A stretch of 64,000 bases of DNA, taken from assembly GCA_933228675.1 (NCBI GenBank), contig OW121742.1:32829034-32893033 (forward strand), in the 5' to 3' direction. The notes beneath the pieces are model-generated. The model was not told where the DNA came from and did no database searches. It was given only the letters and a program-made list of their open reading frames with translations. The position numbers and the translations under genes were made by a program. The DNA is from Stomorhina lunata (Eukaryota > Arthropoda > Insecta > Diptera > Rhiniidae). Position 1 is the stretch's first letter; each line of letters opens with the position of its first letter. Below, piece by piece: positions 1-12,069 of the stretch.

Positions 1-2
1 TT

Positions 3-140
3 GTTGCAGAACAAAGAGCTTTAGCAATGCGTCTAAATAACAACAAATATAGAAGTTTTGCTGATCTTAAAAAAAATATGGAATTACAGTTTTCAAAGAA
101 GGAAACCCAGTTCTTATATACAATTAGATACAATTAGATA
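3..140 (+). other. possible coding remnant running off the left edge
   Basis: One frame is open from the window edge to a TAG at about 138-140, about 45 codons. It has a mixed amino-acid composition (starting VAEQRALAMRLNNNKYR), unlike the F/K/I-rich chance frames elsewhere. I do not recognise the family. It could be the end of a transposon protein or the tail of a host exon. It has no visible start or splice site, and the low confidence reflects its shortness. Confidence 0.2.
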
Positions 141-241
141 ATAGGTACAAATATGTATCATTTTTCTGAGTATCTCTTTATAACAAAAAAAAAATATCGA
201 GCAACACCGCCAAAATATGTTGTTCTGAAATTCAAAATTCG

Positions 242-481
242 TTACAAAGTTGACAGTCCTTGGCAGTGATACCTCGGGTTATCCCTATGAAAAGAACTGG
301 CTGCAGCTGGAATGTATCCCATCAAAGTTTGCCTAAATGCATCAAAAATACCCGTAAATCTTAAAGTAATGAAATTGTTTGCAATTTCAGCAGTTATTAC
401 ACATTTGAATCTAGCTCCGACGTAATGCCCATATTTGAATGGTGAGAGAATTTTTGAAAATATTACAAAAATTAAAAACAA
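242..481 (-). other. unrecognised small open frame, 79 codons
   Basis: This minus-strand frame has a fairly balanced composition (for example YGHYVGARFKCVITAEIANN) in a stretch less AT-rich than its surroundings. It ends 20 bp left of the inverted-repeat element starting at 500. No family is recognised. It may be a fragment of the same old coding sequence as the one at the left edge, although it is on the opposite strand. It is reported only because its composition differs from the low-complexity frames of the window. Confidence 0.15.
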
Positions 482-667
482 TTTCCCTCAATGGTATAGC
501 CCAGCAAAACTTTTTATTACCAAATAATGAGTTAAACAGTTAAACTATTGAACACGAACTACTTACTTATTCACTGTTTAAGTCATTACATTAACATGGG
601 GATGTCATTGGAGGCAAGTACTTACCAATTGCAGAAATGTAATGACTTGGGTAAGTAATTGGAAGAC

Positions 668-690
668 AACAACAACAACAACAACAACAA
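668..690 (+). repeat. (CAA)n microsatellite
   Basis: About eight uninterrupted ACA/CAA triplets, followed nearby by an imperfect GTTGTTGTT inverted partner (699-706). Confidence 0.8.
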
Positions 691-751
691 CTTTTTTGTT
701 GTTGTTTTATTTAAAAAACATATTTTTAAACGAAATACAAATTTTTTCTTA

Positions 752-826
752 TGACCCCATGGGGGCTCGAACCCAGACCCTCCGACTGCTAGGCGGAGAC
801 TCTTCCACCGAGCTACTTCATATGTT
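752..826 (-). other. tRNA-derived (pseudo-tRNA or SINE head) sequence
   Basis: Read on the minus strand, this stretch has an A-box-like TAGCTCGGTGGAAGAG and a good B box, GGTTCGAGCCC, about 40 bp apart. Between them is an anticodon-arm-like segment whose 7-base loop would carry AGC. The acceptor stem does not pair, so this is not a functional tRNA gene. It is either the head of a SINE or an old tRNA pseudogene captured in the surrounding TIR element. Confidence 0.5.
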
Positions 827-1496
827 GAAAATTATAATTAATATAAACAATTTTTATTTTTAGATCCAAAATCATGTGACAATAACTTTGTTTTTCTCTG
901 CTTTTTTGCTTTGTTGTAATTTTTGGAAACATATTTCTATACGATTTTTTGTAAATGTTTAATGCATTTAATAAACAAAAAAGAAGTGTTTTTTAATTAT
1001 TTTAAAACTTAAACAATATAATTTATATAATATTGGCTCTTACTTACTTAAATGGCCTATAGATACAACCTATTTTCTTCGATCTTGTGCGAATATTCTT
1101 CAATTTTATAGGCCAAGTTGTGAAAATTTTTCCTCTACTTGGTCTTTCCATCCCATTTTTTATCGTTCTTATTTTACAACTCGCGGTACATGTTAGCTCA
1201 CTACGTAACGTAGCTCTTTTGGTGATGTCACTAGGAGGTCAGTGTCCACAGTTGAAATAAAGGATAACCAAGATAAGTCTATGCTTACCAAGTTAAGACC
1301 AAGCAGAACCGTTGCTTGGTATCCAATAGGTATGTAGCCTACATAATCAAAATTGACTCATGATAGTATTTTTTCATTACCGTGAGTTAGTTTTCCAAAA
1401 TTTTTTTTACAGAAGGTAATATTTATGTTTTTAAAATTCACAAATCATTTAAAAATACATTTTTAATAAAAAAAAAAATAAAAAAAATTGTTGCTC

Positions 1497-1535
1497 TTGG
1501 TGGGATTTGAACCCGGGCCATTCAGTTCAACTTAC
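1497..1535 (-). other. second tRNA-like B-box segment
   Basis: On the minus strand the sequence reads GGTTCAAATCC, a near-consensus RNA polymerase III B box, in a tRNA T-arm-like context (GGCCCGGGTTCAAATCCCA). No matching A box or acceptor stem is visible. It lies near the right end of the 500-1653 element in the same orientation as the first tRNA-like segment. Confidence 0.35.
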
Positions 1536-1653
1536 CATTTTAATTACAAATAAGTACTTATGTAATAACTTATTAGTTATTCGGAGGGTATGCTGTAGTC
1601 ATTACAAGGTAACCAGATACCAGAGTACTTGCCGTTACCAAAGTTTTGCTGGG

Positions 1654-3094
1654 AGGGTACTATAGAGACGTTCTTAACCGACTATAGTATTTTATTACCG
1701 ATTTTCATCTAGCTTAGCCTCCGGAACTAATAAATTTATAATAAAAATTTTGCTTAAGATCAACTGAAACTAATGAACTACCAAACGAAATCATTAAACT
1801 GTCAAAATTATCTTTCTAGCCCTATCATTTCTAAAACAACCCCTGCAACTTACATAAAACTTAAATATTTATACAAGTTGTTTTTCCCAAGTTTAACACT
1901 TTCTTAAAGTAAAGATAAAGCAGAGAATAAACCTTAAGCAAAAATTGTTGTCTCAAGCTTTAATTTTATTTCGGTTCTTTAATTTACACAACCACTTGAC
2001 AAAGTCTCACTCTTACGATTTATTCATTCACACTTTTCAGATAACTTTGGTTGGATTATGATAGTTTTCTTTTTATTCTTCTTTTTTCATTTGGGTTATT
2101 TTATTTTCCAGGAGGTGACAACGATGGATGATGGCCAGCGTCTGTTTACAATTACAAAGTTAATATTTCCTCTGACATTTACGTTTGTATGTGTGTGCGT
2201 GAATCATTGTCTAAAAGTGGAGGAAGGCGTTAAAATACTTTAACATTTCAGATTTTGTCTGTCTGTCTATTTAAGTATTTGCATAGGTGTGTCACTGACT
2301 GTTTAAGGGCACAGGAGAGATCGAGTACTTATGGAAAAACTTGCCAAAAGTCTTAAGTAATGCAAAGACGGAATCAGTTGAAAAACTTATTTAAACTTAA
2401 GTAGACGATAAAACTAGTTGAAACTACAAAATGAAAATTATTCAAATTCTTCTTGAAATAGAGATTTGGTATATAAAAATGCACTTTCATAAGGAGGGAA
2501 AGAAAGACAGACAGACAGACAGAATGACAGACACTCTTACAAAAATAATGTCAGTATTTATAGTCATTTCCTAAGTTTGGTGTCTTCACTTTATTATTGT
2601 TGCCTAAGTAGTGGCTGGTTTCAGAATAATTCGCATCACTGATTAATGTCGTGTTTTTTTATCTGACTTTTTTGTATGTATAAGAAATCCTGGCACATTT
2701 AAAAGAATTTATTTAATACCAGCAGATATCTAGTATATGTATAGTTGTACTTTGTTTCCTTCTCTTTATTTGCACCAGATTTTACTTTGAGTTTTTCTTA
2801 TTCACGTATTTTCCTACTATTTTTAGACAGTTTTTTTTTGCGTGTTTTTCTACTTTCGCCTTAGCATTAACTTTGTTTAAGCAATAAAGTGTTGAAACGT
2901 TTAAGGAGTGCAAATTAAGTCGATGAAGTTTTTTCTTTCCTTCAACAAGGCAACAGAAACTTGGTTAATAGTGACAAAATTGTAGAAACGGGAATTGAAA
3001 TGGTTTTACCAACCGCCACATTTGTCTTGTATTTTATTTTAGTCTCACTTAAATAGTGAGAAATATTGAATAGTTTTAATTCTTTACCTTTACA
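1654..3094. other. unassigned AT-rich DNA with short GTCT/GACA runs
   Basis: No gene is recognised. There are short tetranucleotide runs of GTCT at 2248-2262 and GACA at 2503-2522, the kind left by mini-me/Helentron elements, but no element ends are visible. A pyrimidine tract plus AG at 2110-2111 precedes a 47-bp GC-richer island that could be a small exon, described in the findings. Confidence 0.4.
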
Positions 3095-5640
3095 AAAAAG
3101 TAAATTTTCCAAAATTTCTTATTTTTATAGTGAATTTTTCAAAATTTTTTTAATTTTATAGGAAAGTTTTTCAAAAATTTCTTATGTTTTAGGGAAATTT
3201 TTCAAAAATATCTTATTTTAATAGGATATTTTTCAAAAAATTTCATATTTTTATCAGAAATTTTAAAAAAATTTCTTATTTTTATAAAAAATTTTCTAAA
3301 AATTTATTATTTTTATAAATACTTTTTAAAAATTTCTCATTCTTATAGAAAATTTATCATAAATTTCTTATTTTTATAATAAATTTTGGAAAAATTTCTA
3401 ATATTTTCATGAAAATTTTTCAAAAATTTTTATTTTTATAGGAAAATTTTCAAAAATTTCTTATTTTTATAGGAAACTCTTCAAAACACTTGTAAATTGT
3501 AGGAAATGTTACAAAAATTTATGTTATTTTTATAGGAAATTTTTCAAAAATTTTTTATTTTTATTAGAAATTTTCAAAAAAATTCTTATTTTTATAAGAA
3601 ATTTTCTAAAAATTTGTTATTTTTATAAAAACTTTTTCCAGATTTTTAATCTTTATAAGAAATTTTTCAAAAATTACTTATTTTTATACGAAATTTTTCA
3701 AAAATTTCTTATTTTTATAAGAAATTTTTAAAAAATATCTTATTTTGATAGGAAATTTTTTAAAAATTTCTTTTTTATAAGAAATTTTTTATATTTTTAT
3801 AAGATATTTTTCAAAAATTTCTTATTTTTGTAAGAAATTTTTCAAAAATTTCTTATTTTTGTAAGAAATTTTTCAAAAAGTTTTTATTTTTGTAAGAAAT
3901 TTTTCAAAAATTTCTTATTTTTATAAGAAATTTTTCAAGAATTTCTTATTTTTATATAAAATTTTTCAAAAATTTCTTATTTTTGTAAGAAATTTTTCAA
4001 AAATTTTTTCTTCTTTTTTTTGTAAGAAATTTTTCAAAAACTTCTTTTTTTTATAAGATTTTTTTCAAAAATTTCTTATTTTTATAAGAAATTTTTCAAA
4101 AATTTCTTTTTTTTATAAGAAATTTTTCAAGTTCAAGTTTTTTATTTCCATAAATTTCTTTTTTATACATGTTTTTCTAATACTATTTTAATACTAATTA
4201 TATTAATTATATTCTTCAAAAAATTCTTAATTTTATTCAAAATTTAAAAATGTCTTATTTTTATACGAAATTTTTCTATTTTTTTTATATTTTTCAAAAA
4301 TGTAATATTTTTATTAGGAATTTGTAAAAAATTTCTTATTTTTGTAGGAAATCTTTCAAAAATTTTTTATTTTTATAGGAAACTTTTTAAAAACTTCTTA
4401 TTTTTATAGGAAAATTTTCAAAAGTTTTTTTATTTTTAAAGAAAATTTTTCAAAAATTTCTTTTTTTAGTAAACGTTTCAAAAATTCTTCTTTTTATTGA
4501 AAGTTTTCAGAACATTCTTATTTGTGTAGGAAACTTTTCCAAAATTTCTTATTTTTATGGCAAATTTTGTAAAACTTTCTTACTTTTAAAGGAACTTTTT
4601 CAAAAAAAGTTTTATAAGAAATTTTTTAAAAATATATATTTTTTTACAATATTTTTCGAAAGTTTCTTATTTTTTAAGGAATTTTTCAAAAATTTCTTAT
4701 TTTTATAGGAAGCGTTTCAAAAATTCTTCTTTTCATTGAAAGTTTTTAAAAATGTCTTTTTTTTGTAGAAAATTTTTCAAAAATTTTTGAATTTGATAGG
4801 AAATTTTTCAAAATTTTTTATTTTTATAGAAAATTTTCAAAAATTTCTGATATTTATAGGAAAATTTTCAAAAATTTCTTACTTTTATAGGAAATTTTTT
4901 TTATTTTCATAAAACATTTTTCAAAAATTTCTTAATTTTAAAAGAAATTTTTCAAAAATTTCTTATTTTAATAGGAAATTTTTCAAATCTTTCCTATTTC
5001 CAAACGTTAAAAAATTTCGTATTTTCATGGCAAATTTTAAAATATTTCTTATTTTTGAGCGAAATTTTTAAGAAATTTCTTATTTTTGTAAAAAATTTTT
5101 TGTTTTTGTAAAAATATTGTTATTTTTGTAAAAAATTTCTTATTTTGGTATAAAATTTCGTATTGTTTAGAAAATTTTTCAAAAATTTCTTATTTTTATA
5201 AGAAATTTTGTAAAATATTCTTATTTTTATAGGAAATTTTTCAAAAAATTTTTTTTTTTAATGGGAAAATCTTAAAGAATTTCTCATTTTATTGGAGATT
5301 TTTAAAAAATATCTTATTTTTATAGGAAATTTTTCAAAAATTTCTTACTTTAAAAAACGTTTTTCAAAAATGTCTCATTTTGATAAGAAATTTCGCAAAC
5401 ATTTCTTATTTTTATAGGAAATTTTTTTTAAAACTTCTTATCTTTATAGGGATTTTTTCAAACATTTTTTTATTTTTATTGGAAATTTTGTATATTTTTT
5501 GTAAATTTTTTAAAGTTCAAGTTCAATTTTTTTATTTCCATAATAAAAAAAAAAAATTCTTATTGTTTTAAATTTCTTATTCTTAAAGTTGATTTTTCAA
5601 TATTTATAATAAATTTTACAAAAAGATCTACTTTTTAAAA
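3095..5640 (+). repeat. 31-bp satellite block, plus orientation
   Basis: Diverged tandem copies of a 31-bp unit: the core GAAATTTTTCAAAAATTTC joined by a T-rich linker such as TTATTTTTATAG. The single C between the two arms gives the orientation. Units differ by many substitutions and small indels, so the block is old. Patches such as 3830-4100 are closer to consensus. An AAGTTCAAGTT motif interrupts it at about 4130 and 5512. Confidence 0.9.
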
Positions 5641-6374
5641 TCTAAAAATAAAGTCTTGAATATGATTTTTTTTATATTATTTTTTCTTACTCTTAAACAA
5701 TCTGTTCACTTAAAATTTAATTTGAAAATATTTACATAAACTTTGAAAGCATTCAAAGATTATTGTTCTTTTTAGCATATGCTCAATAATATATAAAAAA
5801 TATATATCTAGCTAAAACTTGAAATTAACCCTAAATTCATTTTAAAAAATTTGCAATGAACTTAAGAGAAAATCTAAGAAGTAAAAGCTGATTGCTGACG
5901 ATAAAAATTTAATAATATTGATTTTTAAGACCATCTATTTGAAGAGATTCTTCAGAAACACTTTCAATATTTGGCTCCCAAAAAACACCCACCAGACGAA
6001 AGTATTTTTTTTTTTTATTTAGCAAAAAAAGGATTCAGTCAACAAGAAAGTAAAATTTCACACACTTTAGAACATTTTTTAAAACGTTTAGACCAACACA
6101 TATATTCATATGTGTGAGTTTAAGTATTTTACTTTTAAACTTAAGAAAAAATGAGAATAATAAAAAATATAAAAAAAAAACTCTAAAAATCACAAGTAAG
6201 AGGAAGTGAAAACCAGAGCAAGGATAAAGGTCAGAATGTTAAATCACAATTGGCTTTCTTTTGTTAAATTTTAACATTTATATACTTGAAACATCCTTTC
6301 ATATACATATATGGGTATAAGTGCATGTACGTATATAAGGGTGGCTCACATTTTGATTGAATACCATTGATCTA
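5641..6374. other. AT-rich spacer, nothing recognised
   Basis: Unique-looking AT-rich DNA between two satellite blocks of the same orientation. No open frame, RNA gene or transposon end is seen. Confidence 0.5.
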
Positions 6375-8050
6375 CTTTTCGAAAAATTTAAAAATTCTAT
6401 AGCAAATTTTTCAAAAATTTCTTATTTTTATAGGAAATTTTTAAAAATTTCCTATTTGTATAGGAATTTTTTTAAAAATTTCTTATTTTTATAGGACATT
6501 TTTCAAAAATTTATTATTTTTATAGGACATTTTTCAAAAAAATTTCTTAGTTTTATAGGAAATTTTTCAAAAATTTCTTATTTTTATAGAAAATTTTTCA
6601 AAAATTTCTTATTTTTATAGGAAATTTTTCAAATTTTTCTTATTTTTATAGGAAATTTTTCAAAAATTTCTTATTTTTATAGGAACTTTTTCAAAAATTT
6701 CTTATTTTTATAGGAAATTTTTAAAAATTTCATATTCTTACAGGAAATTTTTTAAAAAGTTGTTTTTTTTATAAAGAATTTTTCAAAAATTTTTTTTAAG
6801 AAATTTTAAAAAAAAATCTTATTTTTGTAGAAAAATTTTCAAATATTTCTTAATTTTATAGGAAATTTTTCAAAATTTTCTTATTTTTATAGAAAATGTT
6901 TAAAAAATGTTTTATCTTTATAGGATATTTTTCAAAATTTTCTTATTTTTATAGAAATTTTTTTTTAAATTTCTTATTTTTTAATTTTTTTTTTTAATTT
7001 TATAGGAAATTTTTCAAAAATTTCTAACTTTTTGAGAATATTTTTAAAAATTTCATATTCTTACAGGAAATTTTTTTAAAAATTTCTTCTTTTTATAAGG
7101 AATTTTTTAAAATTTTTTTTTATAAAATTTTTAAACATTTCTTAGTTTTATAGGAAATTTTTCAAAAAAATTTTATATAAAATTTTTTAAAAATTTATAT
7201 TTTTATAGAAAATTTAAAAAACAAAATTCTTTCGTCTTGTACGAAATTTTTCAAAGATTTCTTATTCTTATAGAAAATTGTTTCAAAATTTTTTTAGAAA
7301 TTTCTAAATTTTATAGAAAATTTTTCAAAAATTTCTTATATTTTTTTTTTCAAATTTTTCAAAATTTTTTTATTTTTATAAATACTTTTTCGATAATTTC
7401 TTATTTGTGTTAAAAATTTTCTAAAAAAATTTCTTAGTTTTTAGAAAATTTTTCAAAAGTTTCTTTTTTTTATAGAAAAATTTTCAAAAATTTTTTATTT
7501 TAATAGGCACTTTTTTAAAAATTTCTTATTTTTATAAGAAACTTTTTAAAATTTTTTTATTTAAGAGGAAATTTAAAAAAAAAAATATAATTTTTATTAC
7601 ATTTCTTTTAATTCTTATTTCTAACGGAAATTTTCAAAAAATTTATTATTTTTATATACACATTTTTGAAAAAGTTCTAATTTTTATAAGAAATTTTTCA
7701 TAAGTTTCTTATTTTGGTAGAAAAATTTTAAAAAATTCACATTTCTATGGAAATTTTTTTTAGTTTTTCAGAAAATTTTTCAAAAATTTCTTATTTTTTT
7801 AGGAAATTTTTTGAAAATTTCATATTTTTCAAACAAATTTTTCAAAAATTTCTTATTTTTATAATTTTCTTATTTTATTATTTCAAAATGTTCTTATATT
7901 TTTTAGAAAATTTTTAAAAATGTCTTACTTTTATATGAAATTGTTAAAAAAAAATATTATTTTTTTATACGAAATTTTTCAAAATTTTCTTCTTTTTTTA
8001 TAAAATTTTTAGAAATTTCTTATTTTATTTTTTATTATATTTTAAGAATG
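6375..8050 (+). repeat. 31-bp satellite block, plus orientation
   Basis: The same unit and orientation as 3095-5640. The first 350 bp hold several near-consensus units in a row; the remainder is heavily diverged with internal deletions. Confidence 0.9.
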
Positions 8051-8819
8051 ACAATAACTTTATTTTCCTGGAACACCTTACAGTCTTCAAGTTCTTGTCT
8101 CAAAACATTGTTAACTTGTTTGCTTGTATGTTCCTGCCAGTCTTAGTTACAAGTTAGATTTTAAGTTAGAAAATGTATTTGTTGCTTCTGCTGCTGATGA
8201 TGATGACCCAATAATAAAAGTGCAACACACAACAAACAATCCCAGTTTAAGTCAACAAGGAAAATGTTTAAGGATGGACAATAGCAGCAGCACCAACAAC
8301 ATCAACTTCAGAACATTTAAATTATTTAGTCTCCCTCTTGGTGTTCGCAAATGACTCGACCTCCAACACCAAATACAAATACATGGAACTTCTTTTCTTC
8401 ATATCCTTGTGCAGATCCAAAGAGATGCATGAATAAGTAAGTGAATGTAAGTGCATGAATTCACATAAATATTTCAAAATCCAAAGATGATTTTGTCTGG
8501 TAGTAAAAAAGGACGAAGCCGTAGAAGAAGTGCTAAGACATAAATATTTTGCTTTACCAAAAGTATAAAAAAGGAAAATATGGAAACAACAAAAAAAATA
8601 AATATGTATGTGAGTTTTTGTATAATAGCAATAAAAAACATTTTGCAAAAACATAATAGAATGATGATGCAAATGACAAAGAAGAACTACAATTCTTTAA
8701 ATGTTTTCTTAGAAATTTATAAAACAAAACTTAAATTAGAAAGAAGTTTTTATTTTAAGCCTAATGGAGAGAAGTTAAAATATGTGTCACATAAAAACAA
8801 ACGATGTGACTATTAAAAA
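8051..8819. other. spacer between oppositely oriented satellite blocks
   Basis: About 770 bp of less repetitive DNA containing GCTGCTGATGATGATGA and CAGCAG/CAACA triplets near 8190-8310. Open frames here (8124-8354, 8322-8672, 8580-8816) match no family I know and overlap each other on both strands, so I do not call a gene. It forms the loop between inverted 31-bp arrays. Confidence 0.4.
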
Positions 8820-10318
8820 ATAATCAGAAATTTTTAAAAAATTTCCAATAAAAATAAGAAATTTTTGAAAAATTTCCTATAAAATAAGAAATTTTTGAAA
8901 AATTTCCTATAAAATTAGAAATTTTTGAAAAATTTCAAATGAAAATAAGAAATTTTTGAAAAATTTGCTGTTAAAAAAAGAAATTTTAATAAAATTTCAA
9001 ATAAAAATAAGAAATTTTATTAAAATTTCAAATAAAAATAAGAAATTTTTGAAAATTTTCCTATAAAAATAAGAAATTTTTGAAAAATTTCCCATAGAAA
9101 TAAGAAATTTTTGAAAAAATTCCTATAAAAATAAGAAATTTAACACAAATTTTCTATAAAAATAAGAAATTAAAAAAAAAAATTCCTATTAAATTTTTTT
9201 GAAATATTTAATATAAAATAAGAAATTTTTGTAAAATTTCCTATAAAAATAAGAAATTTTTAAAGAAATTACTATAAAATTTTTGAAAAATTTCTTATAA
9301 AAATAGGAAAGTTTTAGAAAAATTCCTATAATAATAGGAAAATTTTCTACAAAAATAAGAAAGTTTTAAATTTATTTTTATAAAAATAAGAAATTTTTGA
9401 AAAATTTACTATAAAACTAAGAAATTTTTCTAAAATTTTCTATAAAAATAAGTATTTTTTAAAAATTTCCTATTAAAATAATACATTTTTTAAAAAATTC
9501 CTATAAAAATAAGTAATTTTTGAAAAATTTCGTATAAAAATAAGAAATTGTTGAAAAATTTCTTATAAAAATAAGAAATTTTTGAATTTTTTTTTATAAA
9601 AATAAGAATTTTCTGAAAAATTTCTTTTAAAAATAAAAAATGTTTGAAAATTTTCTCATAAAAATAAGAAATTTTTGAAAAATTTCTCATAAAAATAAGA
9701 AATTTTTGAAAAATTTCTCATAAAAATAGGAAATTTTTGAAAAATTTCTTATAAAAACAAGAAATTTTTGAAAAATTTCTTATTAAAACAAGAAATTTTT
9801 GAAAAATTTTTTACAAAAATAAGAAATTTTTGAAAAATTTCCTATAAAAATAAGAAATTTTTGAAAAATTTCCTATAAAAATAAGAAATTTTTGAAAAAT
9901 TTCCTATAAAAATAAGAAATTTTTGAAAAATTTCCTATAAAAATAAGAAATTTCCTATAAAAATAAAAAAATTTTTAAAAATTTCTTATAAAATTAAGAA
10001 ATTTTGGAAAAATTTCTTATAAAAATAAGAAATTTTTGAAAATTTTTCTAAAAATATAAGAAATTTTTGAAAAATTTTCTATCAAAAATAAGAAATTTTT
10101 GAAAATTTTTTTATAAAAATAACAAATTTTTGAATATTTCCCTATTAAAATAAGACATTTTTGAAAATTTTCCTATAAAATAAGAAAATTTAAAAAAAAA
10201 ATGCTTATGAAAATAAGAAATTTTTTTTTTAAATTTCCTATAAAAATAAGATTTTTTTAAAAAATTTCCTACAAGAATAAGAAATTTTTGAAAAATTTCC
10301 TACAAAAATAAAAAAAAA
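8820..10318 (-). repeat. 31-bp satellite block, minus orientation
   Basis: Tandem units read GAAATTTTTGAAAAATTTC with a central G, so the array is the reverse complement of the earlier blocks. A run of nearly identical units at about 9830-9950 suggests local recent amplification. The block is interrupted at 10319 by the poly(A) end of a LINE and resumes briefly at 12070-12150. Confidence 0.9.
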
Positions 10319-12069
10319 TTTTTTTTTTTTTTTTTTTTTTTTTATTATTACATATTTATTTGCAATCTATCTTACGATAATAAGCAAATTAGTTAAATTA
10401 AAAAATAACATATTGTATTGCTTTCAATTGAGAGCAATATCTTAAATTATATATGAAAATTTACATATATAGAGCTAAATAATATACACATAATATATAC
10501 ATATTAATATTTATAATAATTTTTAACAACATTTATGAACACATTTTTTTAGTTTTTGATGTCAGTCAATCAATGACTGAATGCTTATAAATAAGGGAGA
10601 TCTAAGATATGATTTCTTTTAAGTCTTCTGACTTCATCAGTCTCATCTAAAAGTGTAATTGCTAATACGTTTACATGATTACTAAGCCTTTCTAGGTAAT
10701 TGGAACTAAATCTCCTTATTTCGGATTTGACAAACGGTATTTTTAGATCGTTATGTAGGGCTTTGTTAGTTATATAAAAAGGAGCGTTTGCTAAAGAACG
10801 CAAAGCTTTAGACTGAAATCTTTGTAGTATTTCTATGTTGGAATTGCAAGCAGTACCCCAAAGTTCTATGCAGTAGGTCCATATAGGTTTTATTATAGTT
10901 TTGTAAAGCAGGACTTTGTTTTCCAGGGAGAGTTGAGATCTTCGCCCAGTGAGCCAATACATTTGTTTAAATTTAATGTCAAGTTGTTTCCTCTTCGCGC
11001 TTATGTGTGCTTTCCATGTAAGTCTTCTGTCTAAATGCAAACCTAGATATTTGACTGTGTTAACACAAGGAATTAAAGTACCGTTGAGAAATACGGATGG
11101 ACAATTTTCTCTTCTTGTTGTAAAAGTGATGTGACTTGATTTTTGGGTGTTAACAACAATATTCCATTTGGTAAGCCAATCATACATACAATTTAGCTGC
11201 AGCTGTAACATCCTAGAAGCTTCTGAAGGGGATTCACTACAACATAGAAATGCTGTGTCGTCTGCATATGTAGCGACAGTCACATCGTCTCTTGTCGGCA
11301 TATCAAATGTGTACAAAGTATACAAGACTGGTCCAAGCACGCTTCCCTGTGGGATTCCAGCTTCTATTTGACAAGTATTGGAGAAATCGTTGTTGACTTT
11401 AATATAAAAACATCTGTTTTTTAAATACGATAACAAGAACAAATAAAATGGAGCAGGAAGCATATTTTTTAATTTGTATAACAATCCATCGTGCCAGACT
11501 TTGTCAAAAGCTTGCTGTATATCCAAAAATACAGAGGAACAATACTTTTTATTTTCGAAACAGTCAGTTATTACCTTAACAATTCTATGACACTGTTCTG
11601 GAGTGCCATGTTGACTTCGAAAACCGAACTGATGATCGGGAATAATATTGCATTTCTGAAGATATGGATTTAAGCGTTTTAGAAACAACTTCTCAAAAAT
11701 TTTTGATAAAATAGGTAATAAACTAATAGGTCTATATGACGACATTACGTTTTCTGGCTTACCTGGCTTTAAAACCATTATGATTTCAGCAAACTTCCAT
11801 TGTGAAGGGAAATGTTGTAGACGTAAAATGGAGTTAAATACTAAAGTTAAAAATAAAATTCCTTTAAAGGGCAAAGACTTCAATACAACCGCATCTATTT
11901 TGTCATATCCCGCAGATTTCTTGTTATTCAGAGCACATATTTCCATTTTAGTTTCATTGGGCGTAATGTGCCTTATAGGCAGTTCCATTTGACAAGCCAC
12001 GTCTAGGGAGTACATGACTTCATTTACATAATTACTCGAATTGTGGGGTTTAAAAGTTGATTCAACTTT
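10319..12069 (-). mobile_element. 5'-truncated Jockey-clade LINE
   Basis: A non-LTR retrotransposon copy on the minus strand. Its 3' end is a 25-base T run at 10319-10343 (poly(A) on the element strand), preceded by about 240 bp of 3' untranslated sequence after the stop at 10585. The 5' end lies within the ORF near 12069, where sequence changes abruptly to satellite, so ORF1, the endonuclease and the start of ORF2 are missing. It sits inside a 31-bp array. The truncation point and tail fit target-primed reverse transcription that stopped early. The long open frame suggests a fairly recent insertion. Confidence 0.9.
10585..12068 (-). CDS. Jockey-like ORF2 fragment: reverse transcriptase
   Basis: This frame encodes the reverse transcriptase and the following C-terminal region of a LINE ORF2, which would copy element RNA into DNA at the target site. 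The first ATG is at 12015 (476 codons), but homologous-looking sequence continues in frame upstream to about 12068, so the ATG is internal and the true start is lost. Numbering from that ATG, the RT fingers motif YRPISLLPILSKIFEKL is at about 94-110, the first catalytic Asp at 165 (FLDIQQAFDKVWH), the IPQGSVLGP loop at 221-229, and the YADD catalytic box at 250-253. The style of these motifs fits the Jockey clade of insects. No frameshift is present over the 1.4 kb, but without endonuclease and ORF1 it cannot be autonomous. Confidence 0.9.

Larger units (their letters stand above)
500..1653. mobile_element. non-autonomous TIR element (MITE-like) with tRNA-like boxes
   Basis: The left end reads CCCAGCAAAACTTT at 500-513, and the reverse complement of the right end (1640-1653) reads the same. 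Similarity continues inward: both ends, read inward, carry a GGCAAGTACT motif and later a TGTAATGAC motif. The element is about 1.15 kb and has no transposase frame. It contains a (CAA)n run at 668-690 and two tRNA-like boxes on the minus strand. Flanks do not show a convincing target-site duplication, so the superfamily is open. Its CCCAGC terminus resembles that of the element at 37909-41066, which also holds a tRNA-like segment. Confidence 0.6.

Noticed and set aside
752..826. Functional tRNA-Ala gene on the minus strand
   Set aside because: An AGC-like anticodon loop and B box are present, but the acceptor ends do not pair and the T stem is imperfect.
9490..9690. Frames of FLFLYEIFQKI-type residues here and at 5380, 22175, 57093 and 62454-62858
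   Set aside because: They are chance frames in the 31-bp satellite, not membrane proteins.
10949..11992. Four plus-strand frames of 60-74 codons
   Set aside because: They lie on the opposite strand of the Jockey reverse transcriptase frame and are shadows of it.
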